DNA of 64,000 nucleotides from positions 186,001 through 250,000 of the forward strand of contig JADGKB010000003.1 in NCBI GenBank assembly GCA_027604185.1, read 5' to 3'. The stretch comes from Boothiomyces macroporosus. Lineage: Eukaryota > Chytridiomycota > Chytridiomycetes > Rhizophydiales > Terramycetaceae. A program made the position numbers and the translations under genes. Of this stretch, positions 32,130 to 45,832 are shown one piece after another. Positions within the stretch are counted from its first letter, which is position 1, and each line of letters starts with the position of its first letter. The notes beneath the pieces are model-generated. The model made no database searches, was not told the origin of the DNA, and was given only the letters and a program-made list of their open reading frames with translations.

Positions 32130-33212
32130 ATGCACTCAAAAAGACCAACAAAGCCATTACCAAATGAATTGATAGAATTAATATTAAAGAAAGTTCCCAA
32201 ATCAAAACTTGTTGATACTATGTGTGTCAGTAAATCCTGGCATGCAACGTCTTCGGAGGTATTGTATTCAAGAATAAAATTCACCAGTGTGGATCAAAGA
32301 GAGCGGTTCTTTACTTGCTTACAGAATATGGGCTGCTCCAGACGTGGGACTAGCTCCAGACCAGCGTCGGCATCCAGACACTCACCTCTAAAGCTGTCAC
32401 CTACAAAGCACGACAATTCAATGCCACCCCCAGTTGTGTTGCGAAGGAGAAACTCCCTTAGATCACATACAGTTGCACCAATGGCCAAGTTGATCAAAAG
32501 CTTAGATTTTGGACTGGCACCAAATCCAATTGCCAAAGTCGAGCATAGTTTACCATCCAAGAAACCAATACTTTCGACTCCAAAGACCCCTAGTTTGCCA
32601 TTATCTGCGCTTTCACTGGAATCCCCAATTCCATTTGGTTCTGAAAGAAGAATGTCAACAACTGTGCCACCTAAACATACCCAATCTTCACCGTCATCAT
32701 CAAATTCAAAACTAGAAAATATAAGGGAAAAGCCAAGTTTACATATAGAAACAGAAATCCAGGTGTTTAAGAAGGAAGAACTTAAATCACCATATGGTTC
32801 ATGGAGCCATCGGTTTGTATCACCTTTGCTTCCGTTAGTTGCACAACTTATACCACACCTGAAAGAAATATCACTTAAAGGATGTCATGTAAATGCAAGT
32901 GATTTTACCATTCTATTGGAATCCCTGACTCAATTAGAAAAGTTGGATGTTTCTTACTCTACTTTGAAAACCCAAGGCCTTTCTCAAATTTCCAGATTCT
33001 GTAGACACAAGCTAGTACATTTGGATATTAGCGGAATCTTTAAACTAGGAAGAAACAAGAGTGACACAATATTGGATATCTCTGCCTACTGTACTGGTTT
33101 GACAAAAATCGTGGCTTTTGATTGTCCAGAGATTTTTGATGATATTTTGGAAGACTGCAAGGCGCTAAGTCAAAACAGAATTGAATTTGTCACTGGACCA
33201 TCGACTGAATAA
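32130..33212 (+). CDS. F-box/LRR-like protein (copy 2)
   Basis: Protein identical to copy 1 although the 3' half carries four nucleotide changes (32663, 32696, 33143, 33165), every one synonymous. This is where the divergent patch between the two units begins. Confidence 0.8.
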   Translation: MHSKRPTKPLPNELIELILKKVPKSKLVDTMCVSKSWHATSSEVLYSRIKFTSVDQRERFFTCLQNMGCSRRGTSSRPASASRHSPLKLSPTKHDNSMPPPVVLRRRNSLRSHTVAPMAKLIKSLDFGLAPNPIAKVEHSLPSKKPILSTPKTPSLPLSALSLESPIPFGSERRMSTTVPPKHTQSSPSSSNSKLENIREKPSLHIETEIQVFKKEELKSPYGSWSHRFVSPLLPLVAQLIPHLKEISLKGCHVNASDFTILLESLTQLEKLDVSYSTLKTQGLSQISRFCRHKLVHLDISGIFKLGRNKSDTILDISAYCTGLTKIVAFDCPEIFDDILEDCKALSQNRIEFVTGPSTE

Positions 33213-33224
33213 AATCCATATTTA

Positions 33225-33999
33225 TTACTCTAACCAGTCTACTATTGAGGTAACTGCATCCAACGGAAGCCCAGCTCTTAGGACGTGTTTGTATTGGATT
33301 TTCCTTTCTGGAGGTAATACCATCCCTAGTTGCAAACCTACTGGTACTTTCTGTCTATCTCTACCTTCCGGTATTAGCATATATAGCGTGTTCACAATGG
33401 ACTGGAATATCTGATGGATCGAGTCCAAGTCATCTGTGACACTGGTGTTAGAACAGAATACCTCGTTTCAAAGTACTCCATTTCATGTGATTGAGCAAAT
33501 TCCGAAGCATCTTCAAATAGTATCACTCTTCTCCCAGGCTGATCAATCTTGTTTCCGATCAAGAATGAACGAAAGCAACAATAGTCCTTTCCCAAAGCTT
33601 TCATGCCTTCCATCCAAGGAGTCAGTTCCTCCAGTGCTGATTTTCTAGTAACTAGGTTATCTACCGTCTACCATCTATAAAAAATATTGTTGCTGCCAAT
33701 CCAGATATATATCGCGTCGTTTGCGGAATATCGGAAGGATCATCTGGAGCGTTCCAATACTCCACCCTAATTGCATCCTCTCCTATAGCATACATCTTTG
33801 GAATAATATTAATCCTGGATTTTGGTTTCTCTACATCCCTTTGGATCTCCTTCTCCAAGATCTTTTCCTTGTCGCTCTCAAGTGACCCAATAACAGCTAT
33901 ACAGAAATTCGCATCGATATGAGTAATATCCTGGACAGATTTTGCCAGTGTCGGTAAAGATTTTTGAAGGAAAGCTGAACCTATTTTTCCCAACTCCAT
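33225..33999 (-). CDS. Degenerate Rab-like GTPase (copy 2)
   Basis: Six nucleotide changes from copy 1: five are silent and one gives Lys to Arg in the C-terminal PEGKDRQK segment. The degenerate P-loop and the intact NKID are kept. Confidence 0.6.
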
Positions 34000-34019
34000 T
34001 TTTCCAAAAAGTTTAAAAC

Positions 34020-34336
34020 ATGGAACCGTGGCTTTCTATTAAAGAAAGCTTCAAAGCAGAAATAACTAGTAATAGATTATTAAAAAGGTCCTATCGTATC
34101 GATTGAGCGGATAAAGGATCACAATATCAAGAATGTCGAGAATTATAAACAGCTGAACGCACAAGCACAGGGATTAGTGCTGCAAGCTAGCCAGCTCCAA
34201 CAGCTTTGTAAGCAGTGCTAACTCAGATGATAAAATAAACCAGTCACTCAGCCAGCTGGATCACATTGAGCAGGCGATCAGTACGTACGAAAAAATAGTT
34301 GCGGAAATGGAAGAATATGTAAATGAATTGAAATAA
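34020..34336 (+). CDS. BLOC1S2-like small protein (copy 2)
   Basis: Two differences from copy 1: one silent Gln codon and one Phe to Leu change in the NQSFSQL segment (NQSLSQL here), which keeps a hydrophobic heptad position. Introns are unchanged. Confidence 0.5.
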
Positions 34337-34508
34337 ATGCTCTGTACTTCATGTTTCTTGGTGCATAAATTCCGATTGTGAGGTGTTTTCGCTGTCGCCA
34401 TTGTGCAATTAAAATCTAAAAGCGATGTAGAAATATAAAGTGGATTTCAGTAAAATATTCTATTTCTGTCAACTCTATTCAAGTTGGCATATTCCGGAAA
34501 ATTAATTT

Positions 34509-34532
34509 CAGCCAATTACAGTGCGTGGCGCA
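34509..34532 (-). promoter_or_regulatory. Bipartite ribosomal-protein promoter element (copy 2)
   Basis: Unchanged copy of the element upstream of the second eS25 gene. It stays intact although three changes (a 1-nt insertion and two substitutions) fall close by in the same 256-bp spacer, which fits constraint on the site. Confidence 0.65.
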
Positions 34533-34593
34533 TGTATTTTCTTTTGGCAGAGAAAAAAGAGAAGTTGTTCAAGGAAGGTTTACTTTTTAAAAA

Positions 34594-34929
34594 ATGGCAG
34601 GTACGAGTTGTAGGTAACAATTAGGAAAAAAGAAGTGGTCAAAAGGACGTGTAAAGGACAAGGCAAACAATGCAGTTGTCTTCGATAAACCAACTTACGA
34701 CAGACTTTTCAAGGAAGTCCCAACATACAAGCTCGTCACTCCATCCATTCTTGTCGATCGTCTTCGTCTTAACGGATCTGTAGCTCGTGCTGCTATCAAG
34801 GAACTTGAAAAGCAAGGAATTATCAAGGCTGTCACCTTACACGGTGCTCAAAAGATTTACACCCGTGCTACCAAGGTAATTGTATTTATTAAACTTTAGG
34901 CTGAAGATGAAGCTCCTGCTGAAGAATAA
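34594..34929 (+). CDS. RPS25: 40S ribosomal protein eS25 (copy 2)
   Basis: Identical coding sequence and introns; the last copy difference (34566) lies 28 bp upstream of this ATG. A doubled ribosomal protein gene would be expected to raise eS25 transcript dose. Confidence 0.94.
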
Positions 34930-35086
34930 GCTTTTGTAATATCAATAAACTTATCACAATTAAATCAGGGTAAATTATATTGGGGATTTGGACTGAATTG
35001 GATTTTGTTTTTTGGAAAGTTACTTTTGAGTTTGTATTTTTACCCCAATTAATATTTCCTCTGTCCGAAAGTTTTTTGTAAATCTA

Positions 35087-36800
35087 ATGACAAGTGAAAT
35101 CAACAAGCAAGCTGCACTTGAAGAAGCAAAGAATATCATCGTTCAAAACATAGAACCTAAAAAGCGTAAATATACCAAGAGTAAACAATGCTGACGTAGG
35201 AGCCAAGCTACAAGAGAATCAAGATCCATCTGAAGTCAAACCCAAGCGCAAGTACAACAAAGGTATGGTATCAGTTGACTGTAGCTCCAAAAGATCCAAA
35301 TTTACCTCCAAAAGAAAAAAAGACTGTAAGTAATTATAACGACAGAGAGCAGAAAGAATTAGAGATGGGGATCCCATCAGAAAATACACAAAGAAAGCTA
35401 AAAATGAATCGCCTGCCCCATCTTGGCCGGTGTTTGACCCAGAAGTAGTTGCAGAATTTTCAAAATTAAATCCAGATCCTGTTCAACCAACCCCAACTCA
35501 CACTCATGCAAACACCGGGATTGCGTTTATCAATGAAGCAAATCCATTGGTGCATGTTGACGATGCAAATATCAGGGATAGAGGTATCCAAGTCTAACAG
35601 AAAGTTGCGATAACTGGGATGTCTCTGTCACCAGATGGATCATTTTTAGCTACATTCTGTAATGCAGGAACAGCATTCATATGGGATATGAATACCTTTG
35701 AAAAGTTACAGTGTTTGAAAGATGAAAAGGAAACTAATATTGACGAGTTTTACACTGGCTGCTGGACGTTTGATTCCAAACATATGATAATTGGAGGAAA
35801 GCTGAAAGATCGACAGCGATGGTCGGAACCTGATGACGATAATCACATCTTACCTTGTCCATTAAAAGTGTTTGATGTTGTTGAAGGAAACGTAATCCAA
35901 ACATTTCATGGCCACTTTGAAGAAGTGCTATCTACTAAATTGATTGAGTTTAGAGGAAACCAGTATTTATTATCTACGAGTCAAGATGGCTATATAATCA
36001 GTTGGAAAATCGATCCCAGCTTCAAGTACTTTTAATCTAACAAGGGAACCTCCGGAAAAGAAACAAATAACGGATGGATATACGTGTATGGCATTTACCA
36101 CATCATTCCTGCCTAATACAGGAAACAAATATTTCATTGCTTCTTGCGATGATAGTATCAGATTGTATGATTTTGAGGAATCTAGGGTAACTTTGATTAA
36201 TCAAGCTGTTGCAAACGTTCCCAAACATTTTTTCCTGTTATTGCGATTTCAGCACTTTCCTAAACTGTCTGGATTATGAAGCTTGTCCCACTTGGGATCA
36301 ATTTTCAGAGGATAACCCAATGTTCTCTTTCTTGATTTGTCGAGGAGTGGAAGTACTAGATGGCGAAGATGAAACAATCAGTATTATGTATTTAACTTTG
36401 ACACAATCCCAAACTCTGTGATTTTATATAAGCTGATCTATCCAACAAAGAAAGGAGATAAATTCCAGTTGGAGCTGGTCCGAAAATTCCAACATTCAGA
36501 GTATAGATCAAATTCTTGGTTGGTTAAACTTGCAACAAACGGGCGTTATGTAGCAGCTCCCACTTATGATGGTAATATTTTTCTATTCCATCTCTTGACG
36601 GGCCAAGTTGTTGGAATTTTAAGGGATCATCAAGGTAAATATTAATTAAATTGGAAATCGAACTTCGGGACGTCTTGTTCCATCCAACTAAAAAGTTGTT
36701 TTTGTCTTGTGGAGACGATGGGATTGTTCATGTCTATTCTCAGGATCCAAAAGTTAATGCCACAACCTGTATGGACGACAATTCCAGCGTCGAATTTTAA
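35087..36800 (+). CDS. WD40-repeat protein (copy 2)
   Basis: No difference seen from copy 1, including the unresolved splice/frame problem, here at 36635. Since both copies share it, a random error in one copy is excluded; a shared ancestral feature or an assembly duplication is not. Confidence 0.73.
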
Positions 36801-36900
36801 TATATCCATAATTTTCCCAGTTCGTATTCAATGGTGTATAATCTTACGTTCAAGCATATTTCAAACTTTCAAAGAAAATCCTTGGAAATTTAAATTAAAG

Positions 36901-37753
<853 letters not shown>

Positions 37754-37788
37754 TTAAGTTATTTAAGAGGAATAAATCTTCAAAAACT

Positions 37789-40438
37789 CTAATCTTTTAT
37801 TGAATCGTCAACTACTCTCTCTGTGTCTGAATCTGTACGTTCTGTCTTGAATGATAGTATCTGCACAACTCTTTTCATCGCTTTAATTCCATTTTGGGAA
37901 TTTAGGAAATCATTATTGTCTGGTATCACACCAGCGCCGAATTTAACCTTGGCTCCAAGAACAGAATCATCCGTAAGTGCGAAATGCCGAATGTGATGTA
38001 CTAGCAGTGCGTTAGATTCTCTGTCGCCTTCAATTTTTTGCTGATATGAGGTCAATCTGAAGGTTTCAAGCTCAGCGCAAATAGAAAACATATTGTAATA
38101 TTTCTGGAAATTGATTTTTCGAGTTAATTCTGAAGTTTCTTCTTCATCAAGATAACCTGGAGAATTGTTATATACAGAGATTAGATCTAAAAAGTAGGGA
38201 ACTTGGTCAATAGGATCTTACCTAAAAACGGAATTCCAGGAGGGTTGGTACTTGTAATTGCATCCCAATATTCGTGATATCCATTGGTGTAATCCATTAA
38301 CTGATTAATTTCTCTGAATATATCTAAATATTTCGTTGGAAGTGCCTTCAATTAAAACTATCTACCTCCCACGCCTGTGACCAAATTAAAACAGAAGGAC
38401 GTTTCAAACCATAAGCGATGGCAAAAGCGCTATTGTAATTTCCAAGTTCCAAGCAATTGCGAGCAATTTTGAGTAATATCTTCAAAGCAGTGGTTTTCTT
38501 CTTTGTGGTGTCTTCTTTCAAAACAACAGTGGCTACGTAAGCTACAAGCTAATTTTAGAGACTATTTACGGTTCTAAACCAAGCACAATAATCGAGTATA
38601 GTTTTAAGAGGTAAATTATATCCTCCTCCAGCTATATCTGCAGGAACGGCAAGCAGCTGAAGGTACATGTCCGGCTTAACTTGTCTAAAAAGATAATGCT
38701 CGACCATAGTGAGATTGTCTGCAAAGAAATAAGGCTCCCATTCAAAAATCAAAGGTCGAGAAAAGTCAGGGTTTGATCGGTCCATGGTAAACATTGGAAT
38801 ATACTGCGATGTATACCACGATAAACGCTATTATTACTTTAGTATTACTTGCTCTCGAACAGCATGAACCAACTTTTGATTATTCCCAAACGATTCGGTG
38901 GCCAAAGTATTGATAAAATCATTCAAAGCAGAGTACAGCTTGGGATTTACATGAAAATCATTCCAATGATTTCTAATCCATACTAGCAGGATTCTCAGAC
39001 TTCTTTGTTGGACATTCTTTTTCAGTTTGCGGTAGTTGGCATCTGATGCAGGTTTCTGGCCAGGTTCGAGATCAGAATTGTACCAGCCAATTAGGCATTC
39101 AAACACTTCCATACTAGAAACAAAAAACCGATAATTGGCCAAAAATATTTCTGCAAATGACATGTCTGAATTAGAAAATCTTACCTTGGTCAATTGGGAA
39201 TAGCAAGCTGTCCAGTAGGCTCCTAACATCACCACTAGTAATCATCGCCATTCCAGAAAAAGTAGAATCGTCGTACACTACACCAGGAATCACCTTTTCT
39301 GGACTTTGATTCAGTGTCTTTGGTGGAATTAAGACTGGCTTTTTGTCAGCTGCAAAAAGATTTGCAGTAGATCCTGTATCGCCTTTAGTACTCCAAGTCT
39401 GGTCTCTTCGTGTCAAGTAATAACATTTTGCTATCCACATCATTCTATCAATTGGGTCGATGATTGGATTTTTCCTACCGAAAATAGCCATGAGGTCAAA
39501 TTGAGTGGGTGTAGGATTATCGTCCAATCTATTTTTGTACTGAACATCATTAGCTAGGTCAATAACTAGGAACCTTTCAATAAATTGATGTAAAACTCTT
39601 TAAATGTCTTTGGAGGGAGTGGTTTAACAGTTTCAGGCGATGTATTCAGATTAATGTTCTCTCCGCTTCCCATTAATGTCGACATTCTTGTGTTTCTCAA
39701 ATTACTTATTGCAGTATAAGGTGCTGTCATGTTTTCTGTTGGAGTACGCGCTCTGGATCCATCGCTAATTGGTGTCAGATTCGAAGTTTCTACAGGAGTA
39801 GCCGAAGTAGCTCGTTTTGAACGATATTTTGTATGCTCGCTAATTGATTGTGGGTTATTTACAATGTCTTGAGTAAAAGTTACTCCAGTGGTTAAAAGCG
39901 ATGCTCTGACGTTCTTTTGCGGGACTGGTGTTGCCAAAGACAGTTCTAGCGATTCCTTATCTTCAAAGTTTCCTCTGTTCTTACTTGCAATCCTTTGATG
40001 ATTTAGCAGTTCAATAGACTTGTGATGCGCTTTTTTCTGACTCTGGCTTCGAGTGAATATCTGAGTTCGAAGTAGTCCAACCCCAGAAAATGATGCTGGC
40101 ATATCTGCAACGATAATTTCCTCTAGTTGCGTGTCATTTATGGGAATTATCTGACCTGCATCAATTCTGATTTCTGGACCTTCTGTTATATGTTGCAACG
40201 CATCTGCTGATAGACTGTATCGAATTTTCTTTCCATCTAATGAGTTTTCGCTAATTGACACCTCCTTTCCTTCCAGGTTACCTACGCTTCCACCCCTATC
40301 GTCACTGTAGCGTCTAACGGGTGATACGGGGACCTCCTCTTCTGGACTGGCAACTGTTTGCGGTTGATTTTCCTTTCCGTTCTTCTCCAGAGCTTCCTCC
40401 TGTTGTTTCTTTTTAGCTTTACCTCGAAATAGGTTCAT
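37789..40438 (-). CDS. RasGEF-A (copy 2)
   Basis: Exons, introns and translation the same as copy 1; the REM and Cdc25 domains are complete, so this should be a second functional exchange factor gene. Confidence 0.84.
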
Positions 40439-40530
40439 ATTTCGCGGTTGTGGAAGTTTTCAAAAAAATGTTAAAGCTGACGTTTAATATCCGATTCAAA
40501 ACTACCATAGCAACGCAATTGAGGGAAACG

Positions 40531-41490
40531 ATGCGCAAGGTGCCCTGCCCTGGTATTTTAATATTCATAAAGTGATTGTGGTTTCTTGTAATAATGGGAA
40601 AGAAACGAGGGGAATGACCTGCTCCTCATTCAATTCAATATCCTTGGATCCGCCGATAATATCGTTCAGCATCAAGAAGCCGTCAACCACTCTTGAAGTG
40701 CTAAAATCATCTCCAAAATTTGCAGTCCATATTTTATCTTCAAAACAAATTTCGCATTCAATAGCATTCTCTTCACCAAAGACTCAATCAGATTTTGGAA
40801 AGTTTCCTCATTATGTGGATGGCCTGAATAGCGATTTACCAATTTTGCAAGGTTGCTTGAGTGTGCTCATTTGCAAGCCTTTCAAGACTGATGCAGTTGG
40901 GGATCATGACGTATGGTACGGTGAAATAGTGGATATTCAAGCAGATGGGATAAAAATAATCCAAGGGGAACGAGAACCCCTGAAACCTCTCCTGTACTTT
41001 GATTCAAAATATCGCAGCATCGGAGATGAAGTATTTATTGAAGCATTCGAAAGTAGCAAGTTAGATTTTCAGGATTGGACCCATAGGGCACATGTAAGGA
41101 TGGCCTGGATCTACATTCGCGACAAATCGTATTCCCAAAAAGAGAGCTTTGAAATGATAAAGTAATTGCTCTTAACTCTAGGAAAGGAATCATTCAGTAC
41201 AATAAAGCCAATCATGCGCGAATCAACCATGGTTATAACCACACCATCACGACGTTCTTTTCAAAGCTGGTGGCAATGGCGCTGCAAAATGATTTACAAA
41301 ATGGAATAGAAAAGGATGATTTCCTAGAATTCCTTGAAAGATATCCTAGATTGGACACTTTTAATTATATCTTTGATTATTACGATAAGGAAATCCTTTA
41401 CAGCGAGCAGGCAAAGGCCAAGTAAATTCTCTTAACCGCAGATACATTGAACCCTCAAAACAGCCAACTATAGAATCTCTCAAACAATAA
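40531..41490 (+). CDS. Flavin-reductase-like protein (copy 2)
   Basis: Copy of the gene above with the same three 20-nt introns; no sequence difference noticed. Confidence 0.75.
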
Positions 41491-41604
41491 ATCTTCATTT
41501 ACCGAATTTTTTGCCGAATTAGTGGCTGGTGTGTGGCGTGAGTGTGGCAGTTCTTTAAGTTCCAATTTACTTAAAGGATTTGTTTGCTTCGAGTTTTTGT
41601 ACTG

Positions 41605-43272
41605 ATGGGCTTGACTACGGAAAGGATCAAACAGCTTCAGAATGAATTTGGCCAGTCAAAACCAACGCTGATTAGAAGCTACAGCAGCAAATCTATACCA
41701 AAAGTAGAACGTGTAAACAAGGATGTCTGTAGCTTGTGCCTCGTTCCATATTCGCAGGATAGTCAGAAAAATTCATACCAACTGAAATGCTGCGGGAACC
41801 TTCTCCACCGGGATTGCTATTCAGTGTATAGGTTGAACAAATTTGAGCAGTGTTTGTTGTGTAGAGCAATGCTACCAGAGTTTTCAGAAGAGGGCTTGTA
41901 CAAATCTTTTCAAGTAGAGGATGAATCACTGGAATTAATTGAACGTAATGGTTCAGTGGATTTTGTTATCGCGGCTGAAGGGGAATATGTTGATGGGCAA
42001 TTGGAATGCCTGGTAAACTTTTCTGGTTATAAATCAAATAATACCAAAGCTGAAGGATTGGATTTGGTCCTCATTGTGGACGTCTCTGGAAGTATGGCGA
42101 ATGCCAAGTTGGAAATGGTCAAGGATACGATTTGCTATTTAATCAACCACCAACTTCAAGATCACGATAGACTTGCGATTGTTACTTTTAACGAACACGC
42201 AAATCTGATTTGTAATTTCACACGCATCACCAGCGAAAATAAACAGGAGCTGGTCGGACTTGTTAATGGCTCACTTGTTGCCGATGGCGGCACTAGTATT
42301 ATTGAAGGTATAAAGATGGGTCTTGGCATGCTCGATTGCCGAAAGATTATCAATACAAATAGTGCAATGCTCCTCTTTAGTGACGGAGAAGATTCAAAAC
42401 CAGATCATAAATACTTGATTTTTCAGTATCTAGAACGAGCCAGAAATAGTGGGCTTCCAATTCAATGTTTCGGGTATGGTGAAAATCATGATTACAAATA
42501 TTTGAATGATATTGCTCTTGGAAGTTCAAACGGAAGCTATTCGTACGTGGAATCCGAGCAAGATATTAGCTCCAGTATTGTGGGCTCAGTTGGTGGAATA
42601 TCCTCTGTTATTGCAAAAGATTTGGTTGTCAGCCTTGATTTTGGAAGTATGAAGGTGATTGAAATTTCGTGTGGATCATACCCGGTTCACATTGATTCTC
42701 ATTCGGCTAAACTACACCTCAAAAACCTGTATAGTAGAGAAATCAGAAACATCAGATGCAAGTTGGAATTCGGTGGCGATCCCCAAACCACTTGTATTTG
42801 TCAGTTTGCTGCCAACACACCAGATTGTACTCCCATCCCATTCAAAGTGGATATTCTAGATTCTTCAGCTCCCCTTCAGAAACAAAAAGCAGAAGACTAT
42901 CTGAGAAATGAACTTTCAAAGGCTATTAGTCTTGCCGAGGATGGAAACCATTTTTTGTCCAAAAAGACTTTGGAAAGCGCGCGGGATGTACTGTCTCGTA
43001 CAAGAAATGAATTGGGAGCAAAGTATCCCACGGCTGATCTCGAGTTTTTCGATTTACTTGTGAATGACATCAATCGCTTGCTTGTATCCTTAGATCCGCA
43101 ATTGTTCAAAAAAGGCGGCAAATTTCTTGTAAGCCATATCCATTCCGAATTGTCACAACAAAGAACATTGAGGCTTCAAAGCAAATACTTTTCGTTGGGG
43201 CGGTATGTTTCAGAGCCCATCAAAGTCAGTATCAACCAACGACTGCAAACTCTTAAAAGGAATAAAATTTAA
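41605..43272 (+). CDS. RING-vWA protein (copy 2)
   Basis: Translation identical to the first copy; zinc ligands and MIDAS residues all kept. Confidence 0.8.
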   Translation: MGLTTERIKQLQNEFGQSKPTLIRSYSSKSIPKVERVNKDVCSLCLVPYSQDSQKNSYQLKCCGNLLHRDCYSVYRLNKFEQCLLCRAMLPEFSEEGLYKSFQVEDESLELIERNGSVDFVIAAEGEYVDGQLECLVNFSGYKSNNTKAEGLDLVLIVDVSGSMANAKLEMVKDTICYLINHQLQDHDRLAIVTFNEHANLICNFTRITSENKQELVGLVNGSLVADGGTSIIEGIKMGLGMLDCRKIINTNSAMLLFSDGEDSKPDHKYLIFQYLERARNSGLPIQCFGYGENHDYKYLNDIALGSSNGSYSYVESEQDISSSIVGSVGGISSVIAKDLVVSLDFGSMKVIEISCGSYPVHIDSHSAKLHLKNLYSREIRNIRCKLEFGGDPQTTCICQFAANTPDCTPIPFKVDILDSSAPLQKQKAEDYLRNELSKAISLAEDGNHFLSKKTLESARDVLSRTRNELGAKYPTADLEFFDLLVNDINRLLVSLDPQLFKKGGKFLVSHIHSELSQQRTLRLQSKYFSLGRYVSEPIKVSINQRLQTLKRNKI

Positions 43273-43404
43273 TAGTACCAGTTGTCAGCCAATCGTTGGT
43301 GTAACACTAGTGAATCGGGACAGTCCCAATAGGGTAATGAACTGCTCCCTTTGCGGTGGCGCACAAGCTGAAATTCGCCTTTGATTTTTTATTCTCCAAT
43401 TACA

Positions 43405-44713
43405 ATGATGGCCTACAAAGGTGATGAATTGCTGGAAGAGTTGATAGAGCCGTACGAACATAATGCACCGGAATTGATTGATCTATTGTTATCCCATGGT
43501 ATTTTTTCCTCATGTCAGATATGGAACTAACTCAAATGATGTTAATTTTGTTTCCACTTTACATCCGACCAGCGGATTTAATGGATGTATTATTAGATAA
43601 ATTTGATACTGTAAAGCACTTGAACAATTCTGCTTTGAAACTAAGGTTATTTTAGAGTAATTACAGGATATGCAACGTTATATTACTATGGGCTGACCTT
43701 TACTGGAATGACTTTGATGACAAGATGCGCTATACTTTGAAATTCTTGTCCAAGAGGATTGCGCTGGATGAAAGCATTCTGGAAATTGCAGCCAGGATGA
43801 AGGAGAAGAGCAGACAGCATTTGGAGCTCTGTGAATATGATTTTGGATTCCTGGAGAGGACTGCCACCGAGCCATTTACCCCAATTACCCAAGAAATCGT
43901 TGGCGGAAAAATGAACTGGATTGCTGAAATTGACAGTGATGTTATTGCAAGGCAGTTGACCCTGTATGAATGGGAAATATTCATTGCCATCAATGTATTC
44001 TATGGTTAACAATAGCCTCGGGATTTTCTACAGCATCATAGAGGGAAAACAAAGCCTGTTACGGCCCTCACAAGAGCAATCCAGCACTTTAATTTTATTT
44101 CATCATTGTAAGCACCATTAATTTTAGAGTAAAGACATTAATATTGGTTCAGGAGACTCTAGAAGCCAGGACTCAAGTCCTTTTTAAATTCATCAAAATT
44201 GCTAAAAACTTACGTACAACTAATAATTTTAATACTCTAATGGCTGTCATGGGAGGCTTGAATCATTCATCAATCACTCGCTTGCACAAAACCCATGAAG
44301 CGGCGCGTGCTTATGCACTCTACGACGATTTCATCAGCCTACAACGACTAGTGACAGGAAACAATGGATACTTTGCATATAGACAGGCGCTAAACATCAG
44401 CAATCTGCCATGTATCCCATATATTGGATTATTTTCCAGAGATATTTCAAGAACTTCAGAATTTAAAGATAGAAACCCAAATTTGACAGACTCTATCGAT
44501 ATTACTAACGCAATATCAATGGGAGATACACTAGTTAGATTTGAGAGCTTCAAAATAAGGTGCTTTGTTGTTAATCTAGACCTTACAATATCGTGAAAGA
44601 CAGTCAACTAATTACCAATATACTTTCATCTTTAACAATGACAGACGAAGTAATTATTTTTAACATAGATGGCATTGAAACGATCAAAGCATTTAGAACC
44701 TAAACTAATTTAA
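43405..44713 (+). CDS. RasGEF-B (copy 2)
   Basis: Complete second copy with all six introns; no difference seen. Confidence 0.86.
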
Positions 44714-44756
44714 TTGTAATATAACTCTTTTTAAATTTCAAATTATATTAAGAACA

Positions 44757-45786
44757 CTAAGAAAATGGAATTCTACCACTGAGTCTCTTTTGTAATTGAG
44801 GTTGAGCAACTTTGGAGCTTGCAGGTGATTTCAATTCTGGAGCACTAAATGACGGAAATACAAGCAATCTGCCAGGAAACTCCTCCAAATCAAGACCTTT
44901 AGCTTTCGCATGATCATACAAAGATTTGTACTGAGTAGATGCCTGTGCGGTCCAAGTGTCAACAGTCGATTTGATTTCGCTGATTTTCCCTTTTAGCGCG
45001 TCATTCTATATTAAAACGGAGTACTTCGGCTTTAAGCATTTCTACAACTGTTTGTGAAGGTGGGATGTCAGAGGCTGAAGTAAGTCTGGTTAAACTGATG
45101 TTAGCGTGCTAGTACTTTTCGGTCGAGGTGTATCTGCTCTTCATTTGGTTTGCTTTCAACTCTTCTACTTGCTTTTGTAGCTTATTTACAATGCACTCCT
45201 GCTCTTGCTCCAAAGTAATTTCCATCTGTACTTTTTCCCTTTGAAGCTGATTCAACTTTTTTTGCAACTGGTTGGTGATTTTTTCTTCTTCTGCTTCAAC
45301 TTTGACTAGCAACGCCTGCTTTTCCTTTTGCAGCGTTTCGATTCTTTTCAAGAGCGTGTTTGAAATGAACTCTTCCTCTTCTTCCGCAGAGGTTTGGATT
45401 TTCACCATACTCTTTTTCAATTCCTCATTTTGAGCGCTGCGATTAAACTATTTTACAGTAGTCTCTGATTGCTTTCGTGGATCGAGTGTAATTCTGATTG
45501 TGTTTCTCCTAGCGTAACTTCGAGCGCGGCAATACGCTGCTGAAGGGCTTCGGTAATTCCGACATCATCACTACTATAAATTCCAAACTACTTTTTGCAC
45601 TGTAACTCTTTTATTTTCAACTCAAAATCTTCACGTCGTTCTTTCCTTTGAATTTCATAATCTCTCCAATTTTGCTGAATAGCATCGTTTTCCTGTTTAG
45701 CCTAATCTAAGTCTTTATTCTACCCGTTCCAAATCTGCAGCCAGCTTTGTATTTACTTCTTCCGCAGAGTTGAGATTGATGGACAT
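44757..45786 (-). CDS. CCDC6-like protein (copy 2)
   Basis: Same exon structure and translation as the first copy; the head-to-head arrangement with TAM41 is duplicated too. Confidence 0.84.
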
Positions 45787-45832
45787 GCGCCAGACTCTTG
45801 AAAATTCTTTTACTTTTTTTGCGGACGGCAAA